Source of the DNA: Microbulbifer agarilyticus
Lineage (GTDB): Bacteria > Pseudomonadota > Gammaproteobacteria > Pseudomonadales > Cellvibrionaceae
Assembly: GCF_001999945.1 (NCBI RefSeq)
Contig: NZ_CP019650.1
Location: 1,426,001-1,490,000 of the forward strand
DNA length: 64,000 nt
Direction: 5' to 3'
Part shown: positions 41,127 through 49,962 of the stretch, one piece after another
How the letters are laid out: each line of letters begins with the position of its first letter
Numbering within the stretch: position 1 is the first letter of the stretch
Notes under the pieces: model-generated
Told to the model about the DNA's origin: nothing
What the model saw: only the letters and a program-made list of their open reading frames with translations
The model's database searches: none
Position numbers and translations under genes: made by a program

Positions 41127-42641
41127 ATGAATAGAAAGAAGTTGATCGTAGTTGGTGGTGGAACTGCTGGTTGGATGGCAGCTCTAATGTTGCAGAAGGC
41201 GGTAGGCGATAGCTGGACTATCGAACTGATTGAGTCCAGTAAACGAGGGATAATTGGGGTAGGCGAGGGATCTACACCAGCATTGAAATCATTTTTCGAG
41301 GATTTAGAAATTCCTGAAGATGAATGGATGCAGGCGTGTAGTGCGACTTATAAATCGGGTATTACCTTCGATCGATGGTCGGAAAAATCAGGGTTCACAA
41401 GCTATTTCCACCCTTTTTACAGTCATTTCGATCGCGATCATGCCAAGGCGCTAATTCACAATTCTCATTTGCGTCGCTCAGGAAAAGATGTGCATGCGCA
41501 TCCGGACGTCTTCTCGTATAACCATTATTTGGCTAAGAATCGTCTCTCCCCAGTCGTGCCTCATCATTTTCCGTTTGAAGTGCAGTACGGATACCATTTT
41601 GATGCAGGTTTGCTTGCCCAGTATTTGAAGAAAGTTGCCTTAATACGCGGAGTTCACCATCGGGATGCATTAATCACCGAGGTGGATCTGAGTACGAGTG
41701 GGGATATAGCAGCGGTTATCGACGAGAAAGGGGAGCGCCACGAAGGGGAGTGGTTTATCGATTGCTCTGGGTTTGCTGCATTACTGATTGGCGATACCCT
41801 GAAGACGCCATTTACCAGCTACGCAGATACCCTATGGAATGACAGTGCGGTTACCCTTGCCATGCCTCCAGATGCTGAACCACCATGTGAAACGGTGTCC
41901 ACCGCATTGAAAAATGGCTGGGCTTGGCGAATTCCGCTCCAGAGTCGTGTGGGTTATGGCTATGTCTACAGTAGCCGCTACTGTACCAGGGAAGAGGCGG
42001 AGGAAGAGCTCCGCGCGCATGCGGGTGCAGATGCCTCGGTCGACGCACGTCACCTTTCGATGAATATAGGTCGTCGGGAAGAACACTGGGTAAAAAATTG
42101 CGTGGCTGTCGGCTTGTCACAGGGGTTTATTGAGCCCCTGGAAGCGACGTCTCTGGCCTTAACTCAGCAGACCATCACTCGGTTCATACACGCTTTCAGG
42201 GAAGGGAATACGGGCGAGGAGTTTCGTGAAATATTCAATACTTCTGTGAATAAAAGTTATGACGACGTGCGGGATTACATATCCGTCCACTTTCTTACCA
42301 ATAGCCGTACGGACAGTCAATACTGGGTTGATAGCAGGGAAAAGCCCGGGCCCGCCAGTAAAGCGCTAAGTGCCGTATTCAGTTGCTGGTTTGATAATGG
42401 TGATTTGCCCGGGTTGCTGAAGCATCTGAAAATTGATGGGGCTTACAGTAATTTCTCTTGGCACTATATTTTGTGCGGAATGGGTGTTTTTCCGGCAGCC
42501 GAGACATTGACGTCTCCCTCTCCTAAAGATCTTTCCGGTATCGATTTTGAGCAGATACGTGACTTTTTTGCACGTTGTACCCTGAATCATCAGAGCCATA
42601 TTGAAGCCCTGAAATTCTCTGGTTTAAAACGCCTGCTATAA
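41127..42641 (+). CDS. Flavin-dependent tryptophan halogenase-family protein 2
   Basis: A 504-residue PrnA-like protein. It has the FAD-binding VVGGGTAGWMAA, GVGEGSTPAL, the putative catalytic lysine in TYKSGITF, and a full WxWxIP motif as GWAWRIPLQSR. It is clearly diverged from halogenase homologue 1. Substrate unknown. The ATG at 41127 gives the family's usual N-terminus (MNRKKLIVVGGG); an in-frame TTG at 41085 would place the start before the terminator hairpin. The absence of a normal ribosome-binding site, with a terminator at the start codon, suggests low or conditional expression. Confidence 0.85.
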   Translation: MNRKKLIVVGGGTAGWMAALMLQKAVGDSWTIELIESSKRGIIGVGEGSTPALKSFFEDLEIPEDEWMQACSATYKSGITFDRWSEKSGFTSYFHPFYSHFDRDHAKALIHNSHLRRSGKDVHAHPDVFSYNHYLAKNRLSPVVPHHFPFEVQYGYHFDAGLLAQYLKKVALIRGVHHRDALITEVDLSTSGDIAAVIDEKGERHEGEWFIDCSGFAALLIGDTLKTPFTSYADTLWNDSAVTLAMPPDAEPPCETVSTALKNGWAWRIPLQSRVGYGYVYSSRYCTREEAEEELRAHAGADASVDARHLSMNIGRREEHWVKNCVAVGLSQGFIEPLEATSLALTQQTITRFIHAFREGNTGEEFREIFNTSVNKSYDDVRDYISVHFLTNSRTDSQYWVDSREKPGPASKALSAVFSCWFDNGDLPGLLKHLKIDGAYSNFSWHYILCGMGVFPAAETLTSPSPKDLSGIDFEQIRDFFARCTLNHQSHIEALKFSGLKRLL

Positions 42642-42679
42642 AAAAGCCGTACCAGACTTGGCGTCTGGTACGGCTTGTT
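42641..42679. terminator. Bidirectional intrinsic terminator
   Basis: AAGCCGTACCAGAC and GTCTGGTACGGCTT form a perfect 14-base-pair stem with A-rich and T-rich flanks, between the convergent halogenase 2 and GH86 genes. Confidence 0.9.
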
Positions 42680-42702
42680 CGTTTAAAGATTCAACAGCTA
42701 TA

Positions 42703-45700
42703 TCAGTTACGTGTTGGCTCTACACTAAACTCCTTGATCACCAGGTTTGCAACCGCCAACTGGCCATCGTGGCGGAAGTCCACGGCAATGGTGTTGTTGG
42801 CTTGCAGCAGTTCAACAGGCACAGGAATTTCCAGTGTGTTGAAGTAGCGTTCGGCGTTGTTTGCCCGACGGCCGCGCCAGTCAATGGGTGTATCGACCAC
42901 TTCACCATTCACGGTGAGCGAAACAATGCCGAGGTTGGTGTCGACCTTGTCGTCTTCATCCGGATAGAGTGCCACGGTCAGGCGCAGTTGCGCTTCAGCG
43001 TAACCTGCAGGTACCGACACATTGCTAATACTCAGTGTCTTGGCACCGCCGGCCACGGCAATGCGGTGCGGTTCACTGCCACCGCTCACGCTGTTACCGA
43101 AGTACTTCTTCTCATCCATGGACTGGTTGATGGCGATGTTGTTACCCAGGGTGTAACGCAGAACAACCGTTGCATCGGCACCCAGCGTCAGCGTGCTTGG
43201 CGCTTGCTGCATGTGGTGACGATCGGTTACGGTGTCATAGCTGCTGTCGTAACGCATATTACGCATTTCAACATTCTGTACCGCAGCGCCGCCAAGACCT
43301 GCGACATTCAGGTTGATGGTAGTTGCGTAGGTCTCCAGGTTGTTGATGATGACGAACAGTTCGTTGCCGTTTACGTAGGACTGTACCTGTACATCTGCAT
43401 CGGTGGAAATACTGTCTACACGGGTACCGTCGACATCCGCCCAAAGTTCGAAGAACTGGATGTAGTCGGACCACTTCCACTCGTCACTATTCAGCGAGGT
43501 CTCTTTCATTAGAGCGTAATGATAGGGAGCCGTACACGTGCGAACTTTCTCTGATCCACAGCCAAATGGCTTATAGCCCCACAGCGGTTTCGCCGGGGTG
43601 AACGGCATGGACTTGATGACATAATCCGGACGCTCCAGAATCTGCATAAACATGGCGTTGAAGGACTTCATCACCTCAGACTCGTAGCGATTGTTGTGCA
43701 CCAGGTAGTCCCAACCACCCTGTACCGCACCGTACTCAGATAGCACGATAGGTTTGCGGTTGGCTTCACCATTCTGGTAAACGTCGTACCACTCCATCAT
43801 GTCCAGCATGGCGTGCAGGTGACCGTTACGGCGCAATACCGACATGTTGTCGCCATCGACACCGGGCCAGTCGTAGACGTGTACGGCATAGAAGTCCATG
43901 TTGTGGCCGGCAGCATCCAGAAAGCCTTTCCACATCACATCCCACTGATACCAGTCCTGGTCGCGGGTATCGTCCACTGTGGTAGCCATCGCATTCTCAA
44001 AGAAGGCTTCGGCAGCGGCTTCCGCATCCGGATCTTCGTCGGTAATCCACTGTGCGTAGTTATCGTCACCAAAGCGCGAAATGCCATCGCGACGATAGAA
44101 GTCGTGCTGGCCCCAGGTCATACCACCAATCAGCGGTGCTTCATTCCCGAGCTTCGCACGGATTTCCTGTGCTACGAGGTTGTGGTATTCCCACAGTGCT
44201 TCCTGGTTGGTAACCATGAACTTACCGGTTTTCATTTCCATGTCCGGTTCGTTGATCACTTCCCAGTATTTCGGCATTGGGTCACCAATGAAGCCGTTAC
44301 TGCTGTTGGCGTAGTAGTGCTTCAGGTATTGGCCCATCCATGCGGCAGAGGTCTGGATATCCATCGGCTGCCAGTTGTGCCAGGTCTTTCCGTTGTCGTA
44401 CCAGCTCAGTGTCGGGTAGGTGGGGTGTGGGTTGGTACCGGCGATCAGTTCGGTGCTTTCCGGGCTGAAGCGCTTGTAGAACGCATTGGCTTCATAGTTT
44501 TCACGCAGCTCCTGCCCGCGCGTCACCATGTAGTCCATATCCGGCCAATTCGCCTTGTTCGGGTCTTCCTTAGTATCAGAGAACTTCCACGTAGCAGTAC
44601 CGTTGTCGCGACCGAAGGTCACGTCGAGGGTGTTTAGCAGGTAGTTCAGCTTGTCGGAATGACCAACCCAGTCTTGCTCATAGATCGCAGTGTGCGCAGT
44701 AATATGCCGTGCGCGACCAAAGTCGGATACGCCATTAACACTGTGCGCGATGTTGGCATTTACCGTGACGGTAGCGCTGTGGGTATTACCGACTTGTGCG
44801 GCAGAGCAGCCGGACTCATTGGTAAACGCACCGGAAGCAGTAGACGGGCAATTGTCCGCGCTGTCTGCAATACCATCGCTATCACTGTCTGAGAAACCAC
44901 TACAGCCCATCGGGTCAACGTTTTGACCGTACGGGGTGTTGGGACATTGATCCGTCGTGTTAAGTACGCCGTCGAAGTCGTCGTCGTCACCACCGGGGCT
45001 CGAACAACCAACAGCGTTGACGAACTCGCCAAGTCCGGTAGTAGGGCATTGGTCTTCCGCATCGTTGATGCCATCTTCATCGGTATCCAGCTGCGAAGGT
45101 GCACAGCCGACACTGTTGGCGGTTTCCGCTGGGTCTGTGCTCGGGCACTGGTCGCTAACATCCGGAGTACCGTCGCCGTCACCGTCGAGGTTCAGGTCAG
45201 CATCACCCACGCGCTCGAAAATGGCGTAGTCGATATTGAACTGGAAGTCCTCACTGCCGGCACCATAAATACGAATGGTCATATCACCGGCAAACAGGTT
45301 CACTTCGCTGGAAGCATTTACCAGATAGAAGCTATCCCAGTCGCCTTGGCTCACCACATCGGTGGTGTTTTTGATCACCAGCTCACCTTCGTGGTCGGTG
45401 GCCATCAGTCCAACTGCCGTGCCGGAAGTATTTCCGGTACCCACATAGAACTTCGGACGGTACAAGCCGGATTGATCCAGGTTCAGGTTGTACTCCAGGT
45501 AGTCACCACTGTTGAAGTAGTTGACGGCCATACCACCGTTGATGGCATAGGTGTCGATATCGCCACCTACTGCATGGGCGCTTTCTGCCTGCAGGGTAAA
45601 AGTTCCAGAAACCGGGCTGCCGTTACCGGGCGAGGTACCACCAGAACTGGAGCTGGAGGAGGAACCGCCTGAGCTGGAAGAACTCGAGGAGGAACTGGAA

Positions 45701-46842
45701 GACGAGCTCGAAGAAGAACTGGAGCTGCTGCCGCCGGAACTGGACGAACTGCTTGACGAACTACTTGAAGAGCTACTTGAAGAACTGGACGAACTACTCG
45801 AAGAACTGCTGGAGGAAGAACCGCCGGAGCTGGAGGAACCACCGGCATATGCGAACTCCATGCGGTCCAGATTCCACTGCCAGTCATTACTACCACCGCC
45901 GTACACGCGAATTTGTTGCGTGCCCGCTGGCAGGTATACGCTACCTGCGGCTTGCGGTTGGAAGTTGTCCCAGCCGGCGCTCGATACATTGGTTTGCGCC
46001 AGTGTTTGCCAGCTTCCGCCGCTATTTAGCTGGAAATCAATCTGAGCCCCGCTCACCGCAGTGCCGGCGAAATAGGTCAGGTCGTAGTTACCCGCCTGAG
46101 GTACAGAAACGGAGTATTCCGCGTAGTCACCTTTATTGACGTAGTTAATCGCGGTCGCGCCGTTGGCTGAGTACACGCTGATTTTTTGCGGCTGGCCGTC
46201 GGCATAAGTACCGCCAACCTGCGCGAAGCTTTCCGCTTCCACGGTAAATTCCGTGCTGCCACCGCCGCTGCTGGAACTACTAGAGCCACCGCTGGAGCTA
46301 CTGCTTGAACTTGAGCTGCTGCTAGAACCGCCGCCGGTGCTGACGAGAGTCAGTTCCAGCGCATCCAGGTTCCACTGCCAGTCGTTGCTGCCAGAGCCAA
46401 CAACCCGCAGGTTAATGGTGCCCGTTGGAAGTGAAACGTTACCTGCATCCAGCGGCTGGAAGTTGTCCCAGTGGCCAGCAGGTACTGCTTTCTTGGCTAG
46501 GGAAGTCCAGCTGCTGCCGGAGCCGATCTGGAAATCGATCTCCGCACCAGAGGTGATGCTGGTACCGATCAGGTATTGCAGGTTATAGGTGCCTGCTTCT
46601 GCAACTTGCAGGGCATATTCTGCGTAATCACCACGGTTCACGTAGTTAATGGCGGTCACACCATTCACATTGTAAACACTGATTTTTTGAGGCTGGCCAT
46701 CGGCGTAGGTACCACCGACGCTACTGAAGGATTCAGCCTCAATTCGATAATCTGCAGCAGTTGCCGCAGTACTGAAGGCAAGACCGGCAGCTAGCACAGA
46801 CTGTGCCAGCGCCAGTGGGCGCCTTGGGTAGGGGAGTTTCAT
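42703..46842 (-). CDS. GH86 beta-agarase with three CBM6 modules and thrombospondin type 3 repeats
   Basis: A secreted 1379-residue endo-agarase with the layout of Saccharophagus Aga86E. Signal peptide about 1-29; CBM6 about 31-167; Ser-rich linker 168-195; CBM6 196-332; long poly-Ser linker 333-401; a more distant CBM6 402-545; thrombospondin type 3 calcium repeats about 547-685 (DSDSDGIADSADNCP); GH86 barrel 685-1379. Candidate acid/base E865 lies in EVINEPDME and candidate nucleophile E1036 in VLSEYGAVQGG. GH86 enzymes cut beta-1,4 bonds in agarose or porphyran. The ATG at 46842 has GGAG upstream; ten extra residues are possible. It is leftward, with its own operator near 47050. Confidence 0.92.
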   Translation of the reverse strand: MKLPYPRRPLALAQSVLAAGLAFSTAATAADYRIEAESFSSVGGTYADGQPQKISVYNVNGVTAINYVNRGDYAEYALQVAEAGTYNLQYLIGTSITSGAEIDFQIGSGSSWTSLAKKAVPAGHWDNFQPLDAGNVSLPTGTINLRVVGSGSNDWQWNLDALELTLVSTGGGSSSSSSSSSSSSGGSSSSSSGGGSTEFTVEAESFAQVGGTYADGQPQKISVYSANGATAINYVNKGDYAEYSVSVPQAGNYDLTYFAGTAVSGAQIDFQLNSGGSWQTLAQTNVSSAGWDNFQPQAAGSVYLPAGTQQIRVYGGGSNDWQWNLDRMEFAYAGGSSSSGGSSSSSSSSSSSSSSSSSSSSSSSSSSSSGGSSSSSSSSSSSSSSSSSSSSGGSSSSSSSGGTSPGNGSPVSGTFTLQAESAHAVGGDIDTYAINGGMAVNYFNSGDYLEYNLNLDQSGLYRPKFYVGTGNTSGTAVGLMATDHEGELVIKNTTDVVSQGDWDSFYLVNASSEVNLFAGDMTIRIYGAGSEDFQFNIDYAIFERVGDADLNLDGDGDGTPDVSDQCPSTDPAETANSVGCAPSQLDTDEDGINDAEDQCPTTGLGEFVNAVGCSSPGGDDDDFDGVLNTTDQCPNTPYGQNVDPMGCSGFSDSDSDGIADSADNCPSTASGAFTNESGCSAAQVGNTHSATVTVNANIAHSVNGVSDFGRARHITAHTAIYEQDWVGHSDKLNYLLNTLDVTFGRDNGTATWKFSDTKEDPNKANWPDMDYMVTRGQELRENYEANAFYKRFSPESTELIAGTNPHPTYPTLSWYDNGKTWHNWQPMDIQTSAAWMGQYLKHYYANSSNGFIGDPMPKYWEVINEPDMEMKTGKFMVTNQEALWEYHNLVAQEIRAKLGNEAPLIGGMTWGQHDFYRRDGISRFGDDNYAQWITDEDPDAEAAAEAFFENAMATTVDDTRDQDWYQWDVMWKGFLDAAGHNMDFYAVHVYDWPGVDGDNMSVLRRNGHLHAMLDMMEWYDVYQNGEANRKPIVLSEYGAVQGGWDYLVHNNRYESEVMKSFNAMFMQILERPDYVIKSMPFTPAKPLWGYKPFGCGSEKVRTCTAPYHYALMKETSLNSDEWKWSDYIQFFELWADVDGTRVDSISTDADVQVQSYVNGNELFVIINNLETYATTINLNVAGLGGAAVQNVEMRNMRYDSSYDTVTDRHHMQQAPSTLTLGADATVVLRYTLGNNIAINQSMDEKKYFGNSVSGGSEPHRIAVAGGAKTLSISNVSVPAGYAEAQLRLTVALYPDEDDKVDTNLGIVSLTVNGEVVDTPIDWRGRRANNAERYFNTLEIPVPVELLQANNTIAVDFRHDGQLAVANLVIKEFSVEPTRN
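45639..45845. repeat. Low-complexity poly-Ser linker coding region (long)
   Basis: Serine codons alternate AGC, AGT, TCC and TCG on the minus strand, forming the linker between the second and third CBM6 modules. Poly-Ser linkers like this are typical of secreted enzymes of Saccharophagus and relatives. A shorter one lies at 46256-46338. Confidence 0.85.
46256..46338. repeat. Low-complexity poly-Ser linker coding region (short)
   Basis: Ser/Gly codons form the linker between the first and second CBM6 modules of the GH86 agarase. Confidence 0.85.
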
Positions 46843-47229
46843 CGCTTGCTCCGGGATCGAGACACGGTACATCTGGTGTCGTTTTTATTTTTGAACCGCT
46901 CTGGCGTTTCGCCGATACCTCGAAATGGCAAAGCGCACAGGAAGTGGCTTTGAATTGACCGTAGTTGCCGCGTCCAGATGATTAGAATTGCTTTTGGACA
47001 AGCGGCGGCTGTTAGCGTTATATCTACGACCGCAACCATTTAACAATAAACTGTTAACAATCTACAATACAGTGGGCGGGAATTTTGCCCGTTTTTTCGT
47101 GTTTTTTCAGAAATGCGAACTGGTACTGGAGGATGGTTTGGCTTGGAGTGGAGTGGAGAGGGAAACCAGACCGGCAGTAATGCTGCCGGCCTGGCGAAAG
47201 AGTCAAAATTTTGCAGAAAAAAGAATGAG
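46843..47229 (-). promoter_or_regulatory. Promoter and operator of the CBM6-GH86 gene
   Basis: On the minus strand, TTGTAGATTGTTAACA (47066-47051) contains the ATTGTTAACA operator core. A possible -35 TTGTTA (47046-47041) and -10 TATAAC (47022-47017), 18 bases apart, follow. The 175-base transcribed leader down to 46842 shows no gene. 47070-47229 holds only the end region of the next agarase gene and no feature I can name. Confidence 0.6.
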
Positions 47230-49674
47230 CTAGCCGCGTGCCCCACGACCTAACGGCACCGAAGTATTGGACACTTGTGCAGTGACCGTGCTGACGAAGC
47301 CACCATCGTCGTCAAATGCAATTTCAATTACATTGTTTTCACTCAGGTAACTGTGGTCCACGGGAATCTCGATAACGCCGAAGAACTGTGCGCGACCTTT
47401 GCCGCCGTAATATTGGTCGTAGCCCTGGTAGTCTTCCGGCACGGACAAGGTGTTGCCGTTAATGGTTACGGAAGGCGTGAGGGACTTGTCATGATCTCGG
47501 CCGACGCCCAAACGCAAGATTGCTTCGCCGTTATCGCCAAGGGTAACGCCGTTGATGACGAAAGAAATTTTTTCGCCAGCAGTAATAGCCTGTTTGTAAG
47601 TCTCTGCGTAGTACTTGGTTTCCATATTGTCGTTGTCGATGGTAATCGCATCGGTAAAGGTCAACTGCAAAATGGCGGTCGCTTCGGCGTTTAAGGTAAA
47701 CGTTTGCGGCAACTCGGTGGCCGAGGTTTCGTCCAGTACAGGCTTTCCACTATCGTCGTAGTGCAATTGCTTGATAGTCGCGCTTTCAAAACTGTTTCCT
47801 GCGATACCGAGAGTGGCGAGGTCCAGTACCGAAGCTTCCTGTTCCAGATTGTTGACTACCAGATACGCGGTATTGCCATCGACATAGGCATTTACCTGTA
47901 CATCCAGATCGCTCGCCCAGCTGTCTACGCGGGTACCTTGTACATCCGACCACAGCTGGTAGAACTTGACGAACTCCGTGTACACCCACGCATCGCCAGT
48001 TTCACCGTCCCCTTCACTTTTTTGCCGCATCAGGCGGTTGGTGTAGGGCATACCGGTTTCCGGGTCGCGCCCCCATTCTGCCTTGATGGTGACAAACGGG
48101 ATGGACTTCAGAATCTGGTCCGGTCGCTCCAGCATATTCATGGTCAGGCCGTTCAAGGCGCGTAACTTGAAGCTGTCGCGCTGTGGCGACCAGGCATCGT
48201 TCATCATGCTGTGCACCGTGGCGCCAATCTCGGAAACCATAAACGGCATGCGTGCGCCGGTTGCCATCAGGCTATATTGCTCGAGCATATCGAACGTGGC
48301 TTCCACGTTACTACCGCGGCGGAGCTGTCGAGTGCCCTGAAATGCTGGGAAGTCATAGAAATGCACGGACAAGAAGTCCATATTGTTGCCGGCAATATCG
48401 ATAAACAGCTTGTCGCGCTCTTCCCAGCGGTTGAAGTTATCTTTTTCAAAATCCGGGAAGGCGACGGTGTAGCCGCCAATCAAAACGTTTTCGTGCGAGG
48501 CCAAATTCCACGCGTCGCGGTAAGCTCGAACTTCATTAGCTACCGCATTGTGAAATTTGAAGACTTTTTCTGCTGTGGTTGCAGTTTTTCCTGCTGAGGG
48601 GTAGTCGACCAAGTCGTAAAGCGGTTCGTTGACTACCTCAAGATAGACAGGTTTTGGTTGCCCAAATTCGTCGTTCTCGCCACGGTTAAAATACTCGTAG
48701 AGATAGTTCGCCATGTAGTGGCCGACAGCGGTCCCAAATGGCTCAGCATCGGTGTCCGTCGTAGAAAAACTCCAGCCCATGCCGGTGTCCTGGCCGTCCG
48801 GCCAATATGGGTGGTCCTGTCCTCCAACCACTAAATCTGTCGCGCGGTGTCCGTGTTTGCGAATCAACTCTCCCTTAGGACTGGTGTCTTTGCTGTAGTT
48901 CCAACGCATGCCGCCACCGTTGGTAATGGCGGAATCAACATCGATAAAGCCTGGACGGCTACCGTCTTCAGGCAATTGGCTCAATTGCCACTTCATGTTC
49001 CCGGTGTCGCGCCCGAAGTAGACGTCGTAGCCTTCCAGGAAATTAGTCATCAAATTGGAGTCGTCATTCAGTGCCCCAGCCCCAGAGCTTTGCGCATTCT
49101 CATCGAACCAATCATTTTCGGTATTTGAAGCGTGTACAGTGATGAACTTGCGACGATCAAATTCTGATTCACCACCCACTGAGTGCCGCATGTTCAGGTT
49201 GAAGTCGACTTTAATCGCACTCTCTGCCGGAGGCTCCGGTTCTACAGGCTCTGCCATAGTGGTGACTGTGTAATCCGCACTCACACCACCAATCGTTAGC
49301 GTGGCGGCGACTTCGGTACTGTATGCGGTGCTCGAAGTGACACGTACAGCGACACTGTCACCATTCTCAAGGGTGGCGGCATCGCTGGAATAGCTGCCGT
49401 TATTCACCGAATACTCTCCACCACTAATGCTGACATTCGTGGACGCATTGATACCGGAGACGGTAATGGCATCGGCGGTATAAGCCGTATCCAGATCCGC
49501 GTCGTTAACGGCGGAAAATGCAAAGGTATCGGGACGTGTGTCTTGTTGTACACCGCCGTTGTCCTGTTGCGGCTGGTTGTTACCAGAGCTGCCGCTACCG
49601 CCTCCGCCACAGGCCGCGAGGGCTGCGGTCAGGGTAAGCAAAGCGAAGCGCGCAGGTAGGGAATAGGGTCTCAT
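47230..49674 (-). CDS. GH86 beta-agarase/porphyranase lipoprotein
   Basis: An 814-residue predicted lipoprotein (lipobox LAAC followed by Gly-rich linker). A cadherin/Ig-like beta domain (about 45-140, with the phrase SGINASTNVSISGG) precedes the GH86 barrel and its C-terminal beta domains. Candidate acid/base E350 in EVVNEPLYD and candidate nucleophile E482 in MVSEIGATV. No CBM6 is present, so this is the cell-attached counterpart of the secreted GH86 at 42703-46842, like the Aga86C/Aga86E pair in Saccharophagus. The AAC-GGGG after the lipobox suggests outer-membrane sorting. The operator at 49752-49763 lies 78 bases upstream. Confidence 0.9.
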   Translation of the reverse strand: MRPYSLPARFALLTLTAALAACGGGGSGSSGNNQPQQDNGGVQQDTRPDTFAFSAVNDADLDTAYTADAITVSGINASTNVSISGGEYSVNNGSYSSDAATLENGDSVAVRVTSSTAYSTEVAATLTIGGVSADYTVTTMAEPVEPEPPAESAIKVDFNLNMRHSVGGESEFDRRKFITVHASNTENDWFDENAQSSGAGALNDDSNLMTNFLEGYDVYFGRDTGNMKWQLSQLPEDGSRPGFIDVDSAITNGGGMRWNYSKDTSPKGELIRKHGHRATDLVVGGQDHPYWPDGQDTGMGWSFSTTDTDAEPFGTAVGHYMANYLYEYFNRGENDEFGQPKPVYLEVVNEPLYDLVDYPSAGKTATTAEKVFKFHNAVANEVRAYRDAWNLASHENVLIGGYTVAFPDFEKDNFNRWEERDKLFIDIAGNNMDFLSVHFYDFPAFQGTRQLRRGSNVEATFDMLEQYSLMATGARMPFMVSEIGATVHSMMNDAWSPQRDSFKLRALNGLTMNMLERPDQILKSIPFVTIKAEWGRDPETGMPYTNRLMRQKSEGDGETGDAWVYTEFVKFYQLWSDVQGTRVDSWASDLDVQVNAYVDGNTAYLVVNNLEQEASVLDLATLGIAGNSFESATIKQLHYDDSGKPVLDETSATELPQTFTLNAEATAILQLTFTDAITIDNDNMETKYYAETYKQAITAGEKISFVINGVTLGDNGEAILRLGVGRDHDKSLTPSVTINGNTLSVPEDYQGYDQYYGGKGRAQFFGVIEIPVDHSYLSENNVIEIAFDDDGGFVSTVTAQVSNTSVPLGRGARG

Positions 49675-49962
49675 CCGCTCTCTCTCCAGATCGGTTTTAT
49701 CGTTTTGTCTCGCGGATACTAGCGGCGCCGGCAGGGCACTGTAAATAGTATATTGTTAACAAAGTGGCTGGTGGTTTGGACATACCTGACATTGTTGCCA
49801 GACTGGCAATGCTCAATATACTTATGCACTTTTACCTTCTTTTTAGAGCTCTTTGTACCTAGCAAAATCTCTATTCTTACTGAATTACATCTTGTAGATT
49901 GTTGACAAAAGTCGTAGTGTCGTAGTTATAGCAGTCCCACCTTTAGTCAATAACCAAAAATA
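49675..49962. promoter_or_regulatory. Divergent control region between GH86 and the ALDH operon with two operator copies
   Basis: ATTGTTAACAAA lies at 49752-49763, nearer the leftward GH86 gene. TTGTAGATTGTTGACA at 49893-49908 lies before the aldehyde dehydrogenase and differs by one base from the 16-base element upstream of the other GH86 gene. The TTGACA inside it (49902-49907) can act as -35, with TTATAG at 49926-49931 as a weak -10, so a bound regulator would block the promoter. Confidence 0.65.

Noticed and set aside
45551..46045. Glu-Leu-rich plus-strand open frame
   Set aside because: Shadow of the poly-Ser linker of the GH86 agarase.
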